Shown: one piece after another, positions 1-12,802 of the stretch
Numbering within the stretch: position 1 is the first letter of the stretch
How the letters are laid out: each line of letters starts with the position of its first letter
Made by a program: the position numbers and the translations under genes
Assembly (NCBI GenBank): GCA_022497145.1
Contig: MU385876.1
Span: 62,001-126,000 of the forward strand
DNA from: Rostrohypoxylon terebratum
Lineage: Eukaryota > Ascomycota > Sordariomycetes > Xylariales > Hypoxylaceae
Direction of reading: 5' to 3'
DNA: 64,000 nt
Notes under the pieces: generated by a model
Told to the model about the DNA's origin: nothing
Seen by the model: the letters and a program-made list of their open reading frames with translations, nothing else
Databases searched by the model: none

Positions 1-1481
1 TCGCTGCTACCACTGTCTGCTGAAAACATAGTGAGGCCGCCGACAGCATGGATAACGATGCTAGTAAAAGAACATTAACTTTCATATGACCAAATTTCTA
101 TGGGGACACCTATTACACTTTCGTCAAAGCCAAGACTTATAGCGATTCCACCAAGTGACCGATGTGGAATGAGAGAATGCTGGAGATTTGGAAGCATGTA
201 GCCAAGAGATAGTCCACATGGCTACCAGCTATTTCTGAGATTTCTGAGTGACAATCTCTTCTGATCGCCAGATAATCTAACGCGCTGTGACCGTGTAACG
301 TTCACACCTCAAGGGCTCTGCAGCCTGCAGGAGATGATGTCCACGTCAACTTCATTTCCCATTATTCGTAAGATAGTTAATCGTGCTCCGCGTATTCACA
401 TTTACCTACACTGGTACGAAAACAGACACAGCAAGGATGAAACTGTAAATATATCATTTCCCATGATAGGGAGTTTGACAGTGTCACCTCACCTCGTGCC
501 TGAAGACAGAGGAAAGGGGCTAAACGCGGCGATCGAAGGAACCTCATGTTGTCTTGAAACAATGACAACTACCTGGACAATGTTACTCCGGATGTTGATT
601 TGGAACCGGTTCTGTACTTCGTAACTGATATTATTATCAGCACCTAGAGTAAAAGAGCTCACGGGTCATCAGACTGGAGGTAGCCATGAGTCATTTTTGG
701 AATAGGATTATTGATACGCTGAAGGTGATTGATGCAAATAACTGTGGTCCATATCTGTACTGAATTGTTCTGGATGTAAATTTCATTCATTATTTGGAGG
801 CGATTTTTATGCCGTGTGATGTTGTCCGTCATGAGAGAAGTATTGCCACGATCTATCACGTATCACCTCAAGCAGTCCAGATATAATCGACGTCAACGAC
901 CAAAGTAGGTCCAGAACGCAATTGCCATGCCGCATATGGTATTCTGCTAGCCAATCCAGCTCGGCATTTTCTTTAGGGTCGACTAGCAGGTGATCCGATC
1001 ATCAAACGCCTTTCCTTGAATGGGGGTAGTTTGTGGTGGCAGATCTGGAATCATAACTTTAGCCGTGTAAAGTCACGAGTGCTCAGGATAATATCCAACT
1101 CGCCCCAGTGTATACAAATCGGCTCTGTAGGAATGGTAGAGATTGGCACAAAAATGCCGGTCTTGGTATCTGCGTTGTAGTTTACACTCGTGCGCCCCGT
1201 CTCGATTTTCTTGTTGCTCCTGGAGTCGTCCCCCTTCTCGTCGTCGAGCTTTGGTTAGAAACCAAGTATGACATTACGCGCAGGGCGATTCCGTCTCCCT
1301 TGTTAATATCGTCATTTCGTTTCCCGTCAGGCGGGCGTCTTTTATTTTGCAGTTCGTCATATTTCCCATTCCTATAATGCAAGACGATCCAGACTACGTA
1401 CTGGTATCCTAAAATAGCAGGCTTCATGTGGGTATATAGTGCTCTTCATGTCTTCGAAACAATGAAATATCCAACCGAAGT
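1..1481. other. gene-free flank
   Basis: No reading frame here has recognisable protein similarity; the longest frames are under 100 codons and overlap on both strands. The last few hundred bases are the 3' flank of the CLP1 gene. I see no RNA gene or mobile element. Confidence 0.5.
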
Positions 1482-2989
1482 CTAGCCTAGTAAGCTGACC
1501 ATGGGCTCAGGCCAACTTCCCCAGACGAGAGGTCTATCCCCCAAGCGAGCGTTCACTGGGGCTAGAACCTTAAGTTTCCGCCGCTTCTCGTCAATATCAG
1601 CGACGTAGACGTATCCCATAACATTCGAGTCGCGGATCGTGTCTGCTGGGTCGTGGACCGATGCGCAGACAACCGAAAGGAGGCAATTCTGCATCATAAG
1701 TGACGGTTCGACCTTCTCTAAAACTGCGTCATTATAAATCTCGTCCTCAAGCGATCCTGAGCTCGGCGCTAAGTATCCGTCAGTATGATAGCCTACAGGG
1801 GGACGAAAAGCACACGTACACTCATTGACTTGCCAGACCGATAAGGCGGAGAAGTCTACCTGTTGCGTAAATGGGCTCAATGTGGTACTCGCATTACCGA
1901 AGAAATATTCCCTAATAGCTGCCTCGCGAACCTGCTGCAGAAACCCCGAGTCTCTTTCTACGACACCGCCAGACTTGTCCAGACTAACCACCGTAATGGG
2001 CTCGTCCAATGTAGTTTTCTGACCGGCGAACTTCTTCTGTATCTCGCTGCCCATACGTTCTGAACCTATCACGATTACTATATTGACTGAGAATTCGGAA
2101 ACTATATGGGCTATGTGGTCGTAGCCGCCCTTTGAAGCGCTAACACCACCCGTATCGATCAACAGGCCGGATGTCTTCACGTCCGGATCCTCCGAGAGCC
2201 GAGACGTTACCGCCACAGCTAATCTGCTTATTACTCTCTTGAAAAGTCGCACATTCTCATCGGGTTGCCCTAAACCGTAGTTGTACGCAATTGGAAGCTT
2301 GACGGGAATGGCGCTTGGTCCACTGCTTGGCGTGCTGCCCCAGTTTGTTGTAATGTCTATGATGGTCGCGAATACAGCAGCGCTGAGAGAACCGGGCAAT
2401 GCAAGCATACCCTCACGACAGTCTGTATTGACGACGAGGGGTTGACGACCCATGCGTGTAGCCCATCCCGTAAGCGTCTTCACTAGGCTTGTTTTACCAG
2501 CGTTCGGCGGTCCGACGACTAATACTCGTGGTCCCGTTTGTCCAGATTTTTCTGCGGCGGCGCGAATGGCTTCGAGCTTGAAATGCAAGTTCAGATAGCT
2601 AACCATGGGTGTATCATCGGCCGTCGGCTCTGAGGTGTACGCATCGTAGGTCCCGGAAGTAGACATTATCTCGAGAACGCAACCGTGCCAGGTATTTATC
2701 TTGGACTTGGTCGCCGTAAAAGTGTAGGGTGTATTTGGAGCAAGTTCGGTTCCATCTTTCTCAGCGGTTCCTGATAGCAGCTTAATATCGAGGGTTGAAC
2801 CGTGAGGGACTTCAAACCGGTATTCCCAGAAAGGTTGGAGAGTTTCCGTGGTAGTCGGCGATGCGGCAGCAGCAGATGAGGTAGTCGGATCTGCCTATCA
2901 CAAGATTAGTTACCTAATAATTAATTAAAGAAGAGTATAAAAAATGTACGCACCACCGATAGTATTTCTCCTAGTCCTGGAATTGACAT
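1482..2989 (-). CDS. clp1: mRNA cleavage and polyadenylation factor CLP1
   Basis: Polynucleotide-kinase-fold subunit of cleavage factor IA, which acts in the nucleus in pre-mRNA 3'-end formation and bridges Pcf11 to the processing complex. Inferred exons are 2989-2954 and 2894-1482, with a 59-bp intron (GTGCGT donor); the product is about 482 residues, close to the usual 440-480. The first 12 codons start MSIPGLGEIL. Exon 2 then gives the N-terminal beta domain, with FEVPHG, KLLSGTAE, GTELAP and TWHGC motifs typical of Clp1. A Walker A loop GPPNAGKT lies near residues 140-147, followed by TDCREG and LLIDTGG segments and the C-terminal domain. Taking the ATG in front of STSGTY at 2666 as the start would lose the conserved N-terminal domain, so the two-exon model is preferred. 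The family is certain from the motifs; the intron is inferred. Confidence 0.93.
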
Positions 2990-3770
2990 CTTCGTGCCAA
3001 CTTGTTTTTAGTGCTAACAAAAAGGGAGAGAAAGGCTCCAAGGTTGTCTAGAAGATGTTCGTTGTTGAATGCTCGAAATGGTGACAGCTGGGCTGGCAGG
3101 CTGGAAGTGAACAAAATAAACTCGAAGCTACAGAGCTAAGGTTAGAACCAAATGCTATGAAAAAGTGGATCGAAACCTTCTAGGACCGTTCTTTGCAGCT
3201 TCTACGGCGGGGCAACAACGCGCACCTAGTGTATGCTGTAGAAGTACCTACTAATGAGATATGGCGTGGGATATTTACCTACTTAGGTCTTCAACCAATA
3301 GCCTCTGTACTGTACCTACTATGTAGGTAGGTATATCCATGCCAAGGTAAGTATCTCACCTATGGTTGTATACCATATATTCTCTAGAAAATGTGAAATG
3401 TGCCTATCTATTGGATGTTAATGATTCTCCAGGGCTCTTTTCCCTAATGATGGATGGACACCTAAGAAATGACTACGCTTAGTTACGAATCACTGTTCAT
3501 CACCATCGAGGGCATGCGAGGACTTTAGTTAATAGGTAAAGATATAAATTTCGTTATTCGTAAATTGGTCACCTACATAGAACGGTTTTATGATGCCAAA
3601 GGTTAGAGTAATAGTAATGGGTATCTTGAGACATCTTCCGCCAGACGCCGGTTTAATCTTATGGTTTCCATCCAATGATCCGTGCCACCGAATGGACTAT
3701 GCATATGCTGCGTGTTTTCCGGTCCGTCTACTCGACTCTATTCGGGACTCCGGCCCCGTCCTACCCAAGT
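2990..3770. other. intergenic, CLP1 promoter and IPMK 3' flank
   Basis: Both neighbours run on the minus strand, so this holds the CLP1 upstream region and the 3' end of the inositol kinase gene. Near 3290-3330 there is a cluster of short CTACCTA/TAGGTAGG repeats of the kind scattered over the window. Nothing else is recognised. Confidence 0.4.
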
Positions 3771-5071
3771 CTAGCACTCCGATATCTCCTCGAATATCTT
3801 CGCGAGACTCCTGACACCAAGGAGTACATTTTCGTCCGGGCCCTTGCCCGGTTCCCATGTCGCGTGCGCAAAGTCGATTAGCTTCACAGAATATATGTTC
3901 GGGGGACTCGGCTCCTCATCCGAATCATCCTCTAATTCGTCTAGGTCTTCCAGCGCCACGGTCTCGGCGAGGTCTTCTTCGTTCATGCCAATGCCACTAT
4001 CCACTCTAAGGGTAGAGATAGCACTTCGCGTAGCACCTCTTTTAGTTTCTGCTATAGCAGCCTCCTCGGCCTTTTCCTTTTCCTCTTCAATAGCTGCTCT
4101 CAGTGTTTCTCCGTCGCCTTCAAAGACGAAGAGCAAGCTAGATGAATACATTCGGCTTTCCTCTCTTTCGAGGACCTTTTGTACTTGTTTAAGATCTCGT
4201 GCAAATAGCCCGGCGACGAGTTTTCCAAGCTCTTCGTCGATACCGGCTGCCTCGTTGAAGATGAATTTTTTTATGGAGTCGGTTATATTCGATTCATTTA
4301 CCTTTCGCCTTCCCCAGTCCTTGTCATAGATCTTGTATCCTTCCTTGTCTAGTTCTGATTCGTCTGCAGATCCGTTGTATACTCTCATGCCTGCCACGCG
4401 AAAGCCGAATTTTTTATGTGTCGTTTCCTCGGTGATCTTGTCAAATCGTGCTTTCTTCTCTGAAGGCGCGTCGTCAGCCCATAATCGAACCCCTAGCTTG
4501 GCGTCCATAATATTAGGCTTCTTGAAACCATAGGAGGCATTCTCTAGCACTACTGCTCGATCTGTCGCAATCTTTCGTGTCTTGTTGGGAATCCATTTAA
4601 CATTGTCAGGGATGACAGGTTTTTCAATAGGCGATTCGATTCCAGGCGACCGTTCTTCAAGATGTAGATGTGATTGGATTTCCTCCTTAACCTCTGGGGG
4701 GATATCTGCATGTTCGACGAGATCCGGTATTTGCGCGTGTATCGCAGCCTGATCGGTAGAATTGTTGAGGGATAATGTGCCTATGTACATAGGCATAAGG
4801 TCTGCAAAATCGGGGTGCTCTACGCGCGCCGATTCGTAAAATTCGACTTCAGATAGCGTACATGGCTTGATGAAAAGTTCTCCATCCGCGTCGCACATGG
4901 TTCCAGCACTGTGAATAAATTTATATTAGCATAATCAGCCAAGATATAGACGATGAGGAGCAAAGCCTACTGTCCAGCGACTGCGTAATTATAATCTTTC
5001 AAGTCATCCCGTCTAGGTAGTTCTCGTTCCTTGCCTCCGCCACTCTTGAATGTATCTCGCGAAACCAACAT
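3771..5071 (-). CDS. arg82: inositol polyphosphate multikinase (IPMK/Arg82 family)
   Basis: Kinase of the IPK family, which phosphorylates soluble inositol polyphosphates (IP3 to IP4/IP5) in nucleus and cytoplasm; the yeast member also influences arginine and phosphate gene control. Exons are 5071-4971 and 4908-3771, joined across a 62-bp intron, giving 412 residues. The join produces the N-terminal AVAGHAGT motif followed by DADGELFIKPC, typical of the family, which is why the upstream ATG was chosen. The family signature PxxxDxKxG is seen as PNIMDAKLG near residues 165-173. SSLLFVFEGD and the C-terminal metal/ATP-site motif KLIDFAHA (about 376-383) follow. An acidic, low-complexity insert of about 60-70 residues (EEEKEKAEEA and ELEDDSDEE) lies before the last motif, as is common in fungal members. 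The symbol is by family; the exact substrate is not shown by sequence. Confidence 0.9.
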
Positions 5072-7478
5072 CTTTTCTTGCCCTGATGTCAACTGCTAAT
5101 AACAAGTCTATTCGTTGTACATGCTACCCAATAAATTTAGGTTCTCCCGACCTGGATTTAATAGTGGGCGAACGAAGGACAAAGGCTGAAGCTAGCTCAA
5201 GTGGCTTGGTGACTGTATGAATGAATGAAAGTCAGAAATTGACAATAAGATAGTTCAGTGTTTGGTACTTGACAAAGTATTGTAGGAAAGAAAAAAAAAG
5301 GAGATGCGTAATGAGCTTATGTTACATGATCCGCATGAAAGTTCCAAGTTCACGTGTGTTTGTTGGAGGTTTGATTCACGGGGTCGTGAAAGTAAGAGAT
5401 TCAGGAAGGTTAATATTCGATGTGGGACAAGCAGGCAAGCCGCTACAAAGGAGTGGAAGGATCGAAGTTAAAGGTGCCAGAAACGGTAATCTCAAGATCC
5501 CTTGAAATCAAAGATCCGACAGGGTACTGGCAGACTGGCAGACTGGGTAAGGTTCCGCTAAGATCAAGGACCGCGCCTACTGATTGCTTTAGAATTGTTT
5601 AGTGCACGTCAGCTCTTTACATTCACGCTGCGAGCACCCCAGTAACTAGAAATACCCATGGAAATGTGGAATATACTAGGTAATGAATATACGATATCAC
5701 AAGTTACACATACCCGACTACGCACACAAGTACTAAGTTGCATGATATGACTTAATACGAACGTGGTATAATATGATGAAGCGCGGCTGGGCAAAGTAAC
5801 AACAAGGGCGAAAAGATACCCATGCAGGATTTTTGTGAACTGCAGCAATTGCAAAGCAAGATCTCGAAACTGTACGACTTAATTAAGGCGATGCGTTTGA
5901 ACCCGGCCAGTTGTAACCAATTAAAGCGCCAAGTACTAGCTCTGCCCTAAACGGATAGGATGGAATGTCCACTATTTTTTCAGTGGCGGAAACGCACTTC
6001 GCCTGAAGATACGGATGTACATACAATACTTGAGGGCTAATACCGCTGGAATACGCTGAATATTAGTGGCTCAGCCACACCTATCAATTACCTTGGAAGT
6101 AGCTACCCAAAAACCGATCCAGCTTTTGAGGTGAATAATCTGCCTAGAGGCGCCATTTGCCGCAATCACCGCAATCACTTGACTCGTTATGGCAACATGG
6201 GGCGCGGGCAAGGCAAATTTCAGCCGACTTCTCCATGTAGTTGGCCGCAGCTATCACCAGGTACGTAAAAGATCACCTGGAACGCATGCGTATTCGTCTA
6301 GTGTACCCATGTCTTACCTCAGTAATTCTTCGGGAAGATTGCGAGTACACCTGAGTAACCGGGGCGGTGTCGACAGTTGAGGATCAATCAGATTCGAATT
6401 CGGAATCGATGTTACCAAATAGACGACTGATCATCAGCTGGTCTTCAAGTTTAATCATATCCAACCCATCCAACCCATCCGAATTCTCATAGAACTCCCA
6501 AAGAATTCTACGATGCGTGAGACGGACTGCAGGGAACCTGCAACGTAAGGATCATCTAATCATATAGTCACTTCAGCTCCAAATAAAAAGAAATTTGTAT
6601 AGTGACGCTAGAAATAATGAGTATGTATTAAATGAGGGAAAAAAATTGGTAATGATTTCTTATTTAAGTGCGATGCTAATTATATGATACTAGCTGACAA
6701 GGTGACCGAAATCTTTTTTTCTTCCATCTCAACCTTGAAGGTTCTGACCGAGATTTAAACTTCGTACGGTAAACGTTACAATCTTGGAAGCTGCCGCGCA
6801 ACATTAAATTGCCATACAAACGGTAAACAGTGTGAGTTTGTCAATACGTATAGTGCGAATAATGCTTATTAAGAGTGTTTGCCATATGAATCACTCTTTG
6901 ATGCGTCAATGGATTTTCTACTTTCTAGTGAGGTAATCCGAATGTTGCGATGGTATCCAGGCATCTTCATACCAAAAGTTGCCAATATCGTAACTTGAAA
7001 ACTTCCACAAATTCAAATTTCTGACATCTGTGGATACATTCTAACATCAAGCATCAGCGTTGACATATCGGACGGTTTAGTGATATTGTCACCCGGTCTT
7101 TCCTACTTGATGGCACGTTTGGTACGTCACATTCCTTGAGAGCTTCCATTAAAAAATTCTCTGATTACATCTCGTTCTCGTTTACCGTCCTTTCCTTCCT
7201 TTGCTCGAGGTGCCCTGGATCGAACGGAAAGAACGATGCAAAAAATCCACGCAGTTGCCTAGTACGTGACGGTTAGGGCACCAGCAACCGGCACCTCCTT
7301 CCTAACACTAACTTGCGCATGCCTTATGCTTATGCACCTCAGCCTCACTTCACCTACATAGTCACTGCCCGGTTTCTTCGCCTTTTCAACTTTTTCACTA
7401 TTTCCCCCAACATCGGTCCCGCCTTGCAGCTATCTACTAACGCGTATTCAGCCCTAGTTTGATACTTACGGCATCAAT
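5072..7478. other. 2.4-kb divergent intergenic region
   Basis: This lies between two genes transcribed away from each other (inositol kinase and Arb1), so it holds both promoters. A short direct repeat of CCAACCCAT units sits at about 6460-6483. I see no credible coding frame, tRNA or mobile element; the short frames present lack family resemblance. Confidence 0.4.
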
Positions 7479-9371
7479 ATGGCAGATCTGCCCAAGGATT
7501 CGCCTGTCGAATCAGGTGAAAACCCTATAATGGAAGAAGCTGCGTCTCCGCAGACTAACGGTATCGACAATGCCCCTGCTATGGACGAATCAAGTAGCGG
7601 TCAGTCTGACACGAACCAAGATAAGGGAATCGCCGTTAGAGTAGACGCCGATGATTCTCAGCCTACCTGTGAAGTTGAAGACGAGATTGAGCATGAGCAT
7701 GCCGAAGCCGGCGGTAATGGGAAAGCTACCAACGATACTGCTCACGACGCTCCTAACAACACCCCTGCTCCCCAAGATGGCATGGCCGGCGATGCTGTTG
7801 ATACGGGTTTCCAGGCAGGTTTCGATTCTAAGCCGAAGAAGAAGAAGAAGAAGCCTGTTAAGAAGCAGGGAGCAGTTGCTCGCAAGGGCGTTACTGGCTT
7901 CGAAGGTAGGTTCTCTTCGCACCCATGCATATCCGCACAGGACAAATAGGACAAATCACATCCATCTAACACGAGGTAGAGTTCTATGCCGATGCACCTA
8001 TGACCCCTACTGAAGCAGCCCACGAGAAGAATGAGCTCTACAGCCAGTAAGTCTACTAAGTCTAACGCCGGTTATTTCGTTTTATATTAACGGCTGTATA
8101 GGTCAAAATCCTTTCCTGAGTATGAGACCTCAATATCATAAATGTAAAATAGATATGACTAACAGAATTCAGGCGTATCGAACAATGCATTCAGCGATAC
8201 CGAGCGAGTCGCCGAATGGATACCGAACGCACCATGTTGTTCAACAAGTATCTTTGGCTTGGTGGTATCGATGGGTCTCAGCGCCAATTCACTGGCTTTT
8301 CCAATGATCGTGAGGCTATAGCCGACGCGAACGCGGAAGCGATTCGCGATATGACTGCAACTGACTTCATCGGCGGTAATGGTAGTCGGTTTTTCGATCC
8401 CGCATACCAGGAATTGTGGGAAATTGACTTTTCCGGAATCGTGAAAGGTTTCCTGTGAGTTGTTGTCGAATTGATTGATAGTATTGGAACTAATAGATGA
8501 TAGATCTCGGGTTGTTCCGAGCATATACATGTACGACGAGAAAGCGAACAAGCTAGCCTCAGATCTTATCAAGAACTTCCTCAATTACGTCTTGATGCAT
8601 GACGTCTGTCCTGAACACAATGACGACATCGAAGCAGCCAAAATGATCTGCGAGCGTGCGCCAATCGATATGCGCTTTTTGCATGAGTTCTGTGCGGGAA
8701 TGCCCGGTCCTTTCAACACGCTTTGCACGGAGCTATTTTGCGATGGGGAGGCGTACAAATTCCAGGGAGAGACTGAGGGTGACCTCTATGATAAATTAGT
8801 CAAATTCCGTGTCATAGTACAGACCTCGGCTCAACAATGGATCCAGAGCCGCCACATGCGTCTCAACGACCCCACCCTTATCCGCATTGTCAAAACGACA
8901 GAAGAGACGTACAAGGTATGCAATACACACCGTCCTGAGCCAGAAGCGACCAAGGTAGTGGTTGAAGAACTTGAAAAGGCCGGCTACAGGGGCAATGTCA
9001 CCCCGTTAGGCCAGGTTGACCTACAGAAGTCCATCATCGACTATGGCTACAGCAACGAGGTTCGACCCGGTGGGTGGAAGATTAGAAACCTCGGGTACCA
9101 AGAGTTTCTCCTCGAGGAAGATTTGCTCAACAAGCTGGACAAGGGCGTGAAGATCAGAGTTGTCGTATGCGAACTGAACATTGGTCTTCGCTTCATCAAG
9201 GAAATCCTGGACATTCGCGTCGAGTGGGATCTATTTCTTCCTCAGATGCTGATGGAGAATTGGAAGGATCCTGTCCCCAATGAGCGACCTCCTCCATCAG
9301 TCGCCAATCCTAATGTCGAGGAGAAGGCCATGGCCGCCCAGTTTGCCGCAGAAGAGCCTCAAGACTTATAA
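7479..9371 (+). CDS. arb1: Argonaute siRNA chaperone (ARC) complex subunit Arb1
   Basis: Member of the Arb1 family. In fission yeast, Arb1 binds Argonaute, holds duplex siRNA and is needed for heterochromatin assembly. Inferred exons are 7479-7905, 7980-8046, 8102-8119 (18 nt), 8173-8454 and 8504-9371, total 553 residues. The first about 140 residues are acidic and disordered, ending in a lysine tract (PKKKKKKPVKK). The Arb1 domain then begins GVTGFEEFYADAPMTP. The 18-nt third exon supplies SKSFPE, so that YSQSKSFPERIEQCIQRYR reads through; this core and the following LFNKYLWLGGID and RQFTG segments are characteristic of the family. The far C-terminus is acidic. Presence implies an RNA-silencing pathway in this fungus, though no Argonaute or Dicer lies in the window. 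The role is transferred from fission yeast. Confidence 0.87.
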
Positions 9372-10938
9372 GAGGCTTGCTATGTCGGCGGACCAAGTGA
9401 AGGTAGAGACAGAAATCGGATCGACGCTCATCCCATGTATGAGCGTATATTTACGAGGTGGCTCTGTGGTGGTTTCGATTTCGATATCTAGGGTGGAAAT
9501 GTAAACCTGGATCGTGATGCTTGCTTCGAGATACCCTTTGCTATACCCATTAAGATAGGCAGCCGCAAGGCAGACGAATGAAATGAATTTACGGCCTCTA
9601 ATATTGTGGACTTCACGATTGACATGCTTATTTTTTCCAAGACCCGATCTAGAACTTTCCGCCTAGCAAAAGCCGAGGATCCCGACTTCAGGATGTGCCA
9701 TCATCATCAACACTCGCGTGACGCTTCAGAAGTTCTAACGGCTTGGCGGAGGTGATAATCATGAAAAGTCCTGAATTTCGGCGTGCTTGGATTCTTGGTG
9801 CCGCCGCGGCTAGCGGCTTAGCAAACACGGGGCGCATCGTGGCATAGGGAAAAGATACGCCGCCTCGCTCCTTGGCATGGCTCGTCCGCGCCGTTTCGTT
9901 ACCTAAGAGTAAGCATGGCATTTGCTTGGCTCCTCACCTCGCGAGCTGGGCGTCATGCCGCGGCGCGCATATTTTGGCCCGGCCGATACTTTTATTAAAT
10001 TCATAAGGTAGGTGTATAGGTATATACGTGCGCTAACGGCCGCCCCATCTGCGGGTTAGCAGAGACACCAACGAGGCGGGAAATGACGAGGAGACCGCCA
10101 GCTCACTACCGACGATATATTGACTGGGTATGCAGGTGACTCGTCTTGGGCATGACAGGCGAGGCTGCGAAATGGATATTGGATTTATGAGATTTTTTTA
10201 ACGGATTTATTAGGGTGGCAGGGCGCCGAAACGTCTTCTAACCCCGGACAGGTGTCAATCTAAGTACAAGAGATCTCACTCGACATCCTACCCAAGACCT
10301 TGGCGAGGTTTGGCAGAGGGCCAAATCGTAGGGCAATACTGCTGGGCATTGGCTTGCCAGCTTTCTCGGCGCGGACCGAAGTGGATGGGGGTAGTGCGCT
10401 TGTTTGCTTAGGCAAATGAGTCGAGACCACCGTCCCCGTTCTCCTTGCACACACAACACACACACACACACTCCACGCTGCTGCTGGTGCTGCTTCCTAA
10501 TAACCCGCTGATCTCTTGGTTCTTCTGGAGCCCTTTTACTGCCCTATCCCACTTGCCCGGCCGTAATTTTTCCCATATAATTTCTAATCAGTATCGCTGT
10601 CACCGCATAACCTGTTCAACCTACCTAGGTAATAATAATCATCGTCATCATCCACTGTCCACTATCCAATTCCCATTACCTATCGTATCCATTCCGTTCG
10701 GGCGGTTATTTGTCTAAACCCTGAGATATTATACATATTCCTGTTGCACCGGCTCCGTAAAAAGGATCGTACTTACATCAGGTATACATCCACACATACC
10801 CTACCTACCAACCAACCCAGATCCGACATCGTACATACACCTACCTGCCTACCTAGTAACCTGCCAATCTCGCACTTTCGGAAAATCCTGTGTGCGACGG
10901 ACGGACGGGTCGATAGATCAGATAGATACCAGGCAGGC
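9372..10938. other. intergenic with CA microsatellite
   Basis: This is the Arb1 3' flank and the promoter/5' leader of the next gene. The stretch 9700-10400 is relatively GC-rich but has only short, overlapping frames. A CA-type simple repeat is at about 10448-10471. The frame open upstream of the next gene's ATG (from 10744) has no family resemblance and is treated as leader. Confidence 0.4.
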
Positions 10939-11764
10939 ATGTATCCGCAGCGACGATCGCGGCCACCGGCCTCTCCAGCCGCGGGGCTCTGCTCCTGGGT
11001 TGGCGCGAAAATCGTGCTACAGTGCGGGTCCCTGGCCTGTTGCGCCGTAGTGCTCGGGCTCAGCGGCGCGAGGACCTGGGACCACGGCAACGGGGTGGGG
11101 ATGTTGACGCTGCCGATCGCAGCCGTGACGGCGGCGTGGACGCTGGCGGAGCTGCTGGTGCTCTGCCTGCGGCGGAACCGCTCGCCGGGCCGCGGCATCC
11201 ACCCCGGCGCGCACGTCGCCGCGCAGCTCGTCATATTTCTTGCGCTCATCCTCGCGCTGTTCTACAGCTGCGTGCTGTGGAAGAGCGTCCAGAGCAGCGC
11301 CGACCCGTGCAATGTGTGGGACCGCGCCCCCAGCAACCCCGACTGGGCCGTCAGGAACGACACCGAGGTTTGGAGCGAGGACGGCGGTAGGAGGCTGGAG
11401 ACGGAGTTTTTTTTCTGCCCCGAGGATTACAAGGTGCTTATTAATGACGCGTCGTATCGATCGGAGGTCCAGACGCTGATTGCGTTTTGCGTCATGTTGT
11501 GGTGAGTTTGATGTTTTGTGGGTTGGGGCTTGGGGGATTGGAGGGTTGAGGTTGGTTGCTAATGGGTAGGACAGGGCCATACATTTCACGCTTTTTGTGC
11601 GCGCTTGTGTCGAGACTCAGCGCAGGAATTCAGGGGGTACCGTGACGATGGTGTACCCGCAACAAATGCCAGCGTGGCCTGGCCCGTACGGAGAAATGGA
11701 AGCACAACGTGGGCGTCATCGAGGATCGAGGACGGTGCCAATGAAAGAGACGCATTATGGCTGA
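10939..11764 (+). CDS. four-transmembrane MARVEL-like membrane protein
   Basis: Small integral membrane protein of 250 residues. Exons are 10939-11501 and 11575-11764, with a GTGAGT donor, TGCTAAT branch point and ACAG acceptor. Hydrophobic segments lie at about residues 25-47, 54-77, 95-115 and 176-200. The topology of four helices, a short basic N-terminus (YPQRRSRP) and a soluble C-terminal tail fits the fungal MARVEL-domain or similar plasma-membrane families. The loop between helices 3 and 4 contains cysteines and an NDT glycosylation sequon. Exon 2 completes the fourth helix (AIHFTLFVRACVETQ) and adds a Tyr/Pro/Gly/Arg-rich tail. The exon 1 DNA is markedly GC-rich compared with its flanks. 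The function is unknown; the family assignment is from topology only, not from a diagnostic motif. Confidence 0.72.
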
Positions 11765-12802
11765 AGTCGACCCTCGTATGTACTCTTGCTGGTTTGAGAT
11801 CAGCCTCAATTACTCCGTCCGCGCCGATCGAATACGCGACCATATGAATACCACCCAGAGCCCCTTTACACAAGCTACCTAACCTACTAGGTGGCCTATC
11901 ACGAAGGTCCTCGGCGAGCGTGGAAGCAATGATTAGATCTTCGCCGGATAGATAGATGATTGATACCCCAAGGTGTTTATGATATCATGATTTAGATTAG
12001 GTATTAGGTACTAGGGATGGTTGGGCGGGTTTGGCTATGAGATATGCTGTACTCCGGTGGCGTATTGTGCTTCTAACTCTGTTCACTCTCCATTCACGCA
12101 GGCATTGGAGAAGTGTGTGAGATATCCACGGGTGGACTATAAAGCGATATTATGAGCGTTCAATATCTAACATAGGTAATAAAAACACATATATCCAAAT
12201 GGATTATCGATGGTTATTTCGCCCTGCAACTTTTCCTGGAAACGTAGGCCATAGGAGGAAAAGCAACTTGTGGCTTTCGTGGCTTTCCGGTTTCTCCGTT
12301 TTATCCTTTCCCTTTGGCCTCACTATTTTAGCCCCTTTTTGTGTACCTGCAATCACCTACATAAGCTTTCCTTTACAACTAATCATTCTTATGACCTACT
12401 TATCACAATCTTGTCACTAGGATGTCTAATAGAAATTTAAGAGTTTTGAATCGAAAATTGTGTACAGTCGACGAATTGAATTTTCGCCCCTATCACATCA
12501 CCGAATAATAACGAAGGCCTCTAATTTATGTGGATAATACATTAATTACAGCTTAGCTAAGCTAAGCTGCTAAGCTAAGACAGTTGACACGAAGCCCAGG
12601 CCGAATCCTTGCCTAGGCCCTAGGCTCGTCATGGTGGGGGCGGGGTCAGCTATTATCGACTGACCTTTGTGAGAGTTCCAAGTTGTGAGAGACTCAGAGT
12701 CTACAACGCTATTGTTGCTGAATTTCCATATACCTATTTATACCAATTTATTCTAAAGTACTGCTCTTAAACAACCTGGTATAGGGGATAGATAGAATCA
12801 AA
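11765..12802. other. intergenic, no gene seen
   Basis: No frame with family resemblance. It holds the 3' flank of the membrane protein gene, the AGCT-type repeat listed separately, and the promoter of the ADF-homology gene. Confidence 0.4.
12550..12579. repeat. short AGCTTAGCT/AAGCTAAGCT repeat
   Basis: About 30 bases made of overlapping AGCTTAGC and GCTAAGCT units, which are both tandem and self-complementary and could fold as a small hairpin. It is upstream of the GMF gene. Function, if any, is unknown. Confidence 0.5.

Noticed and set aside
1108..1427. Overlapping plus- and minus-strand frames near the CLP1 3' end
   Set aside because: Short, opposing frames with no resemblance to known proteins.
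11017..11589. 190-codon antisense frame over the four-TM protein
   Set aside because: Results from the high GC content of exon 1; Arg/Ala/His-rich with no domain.
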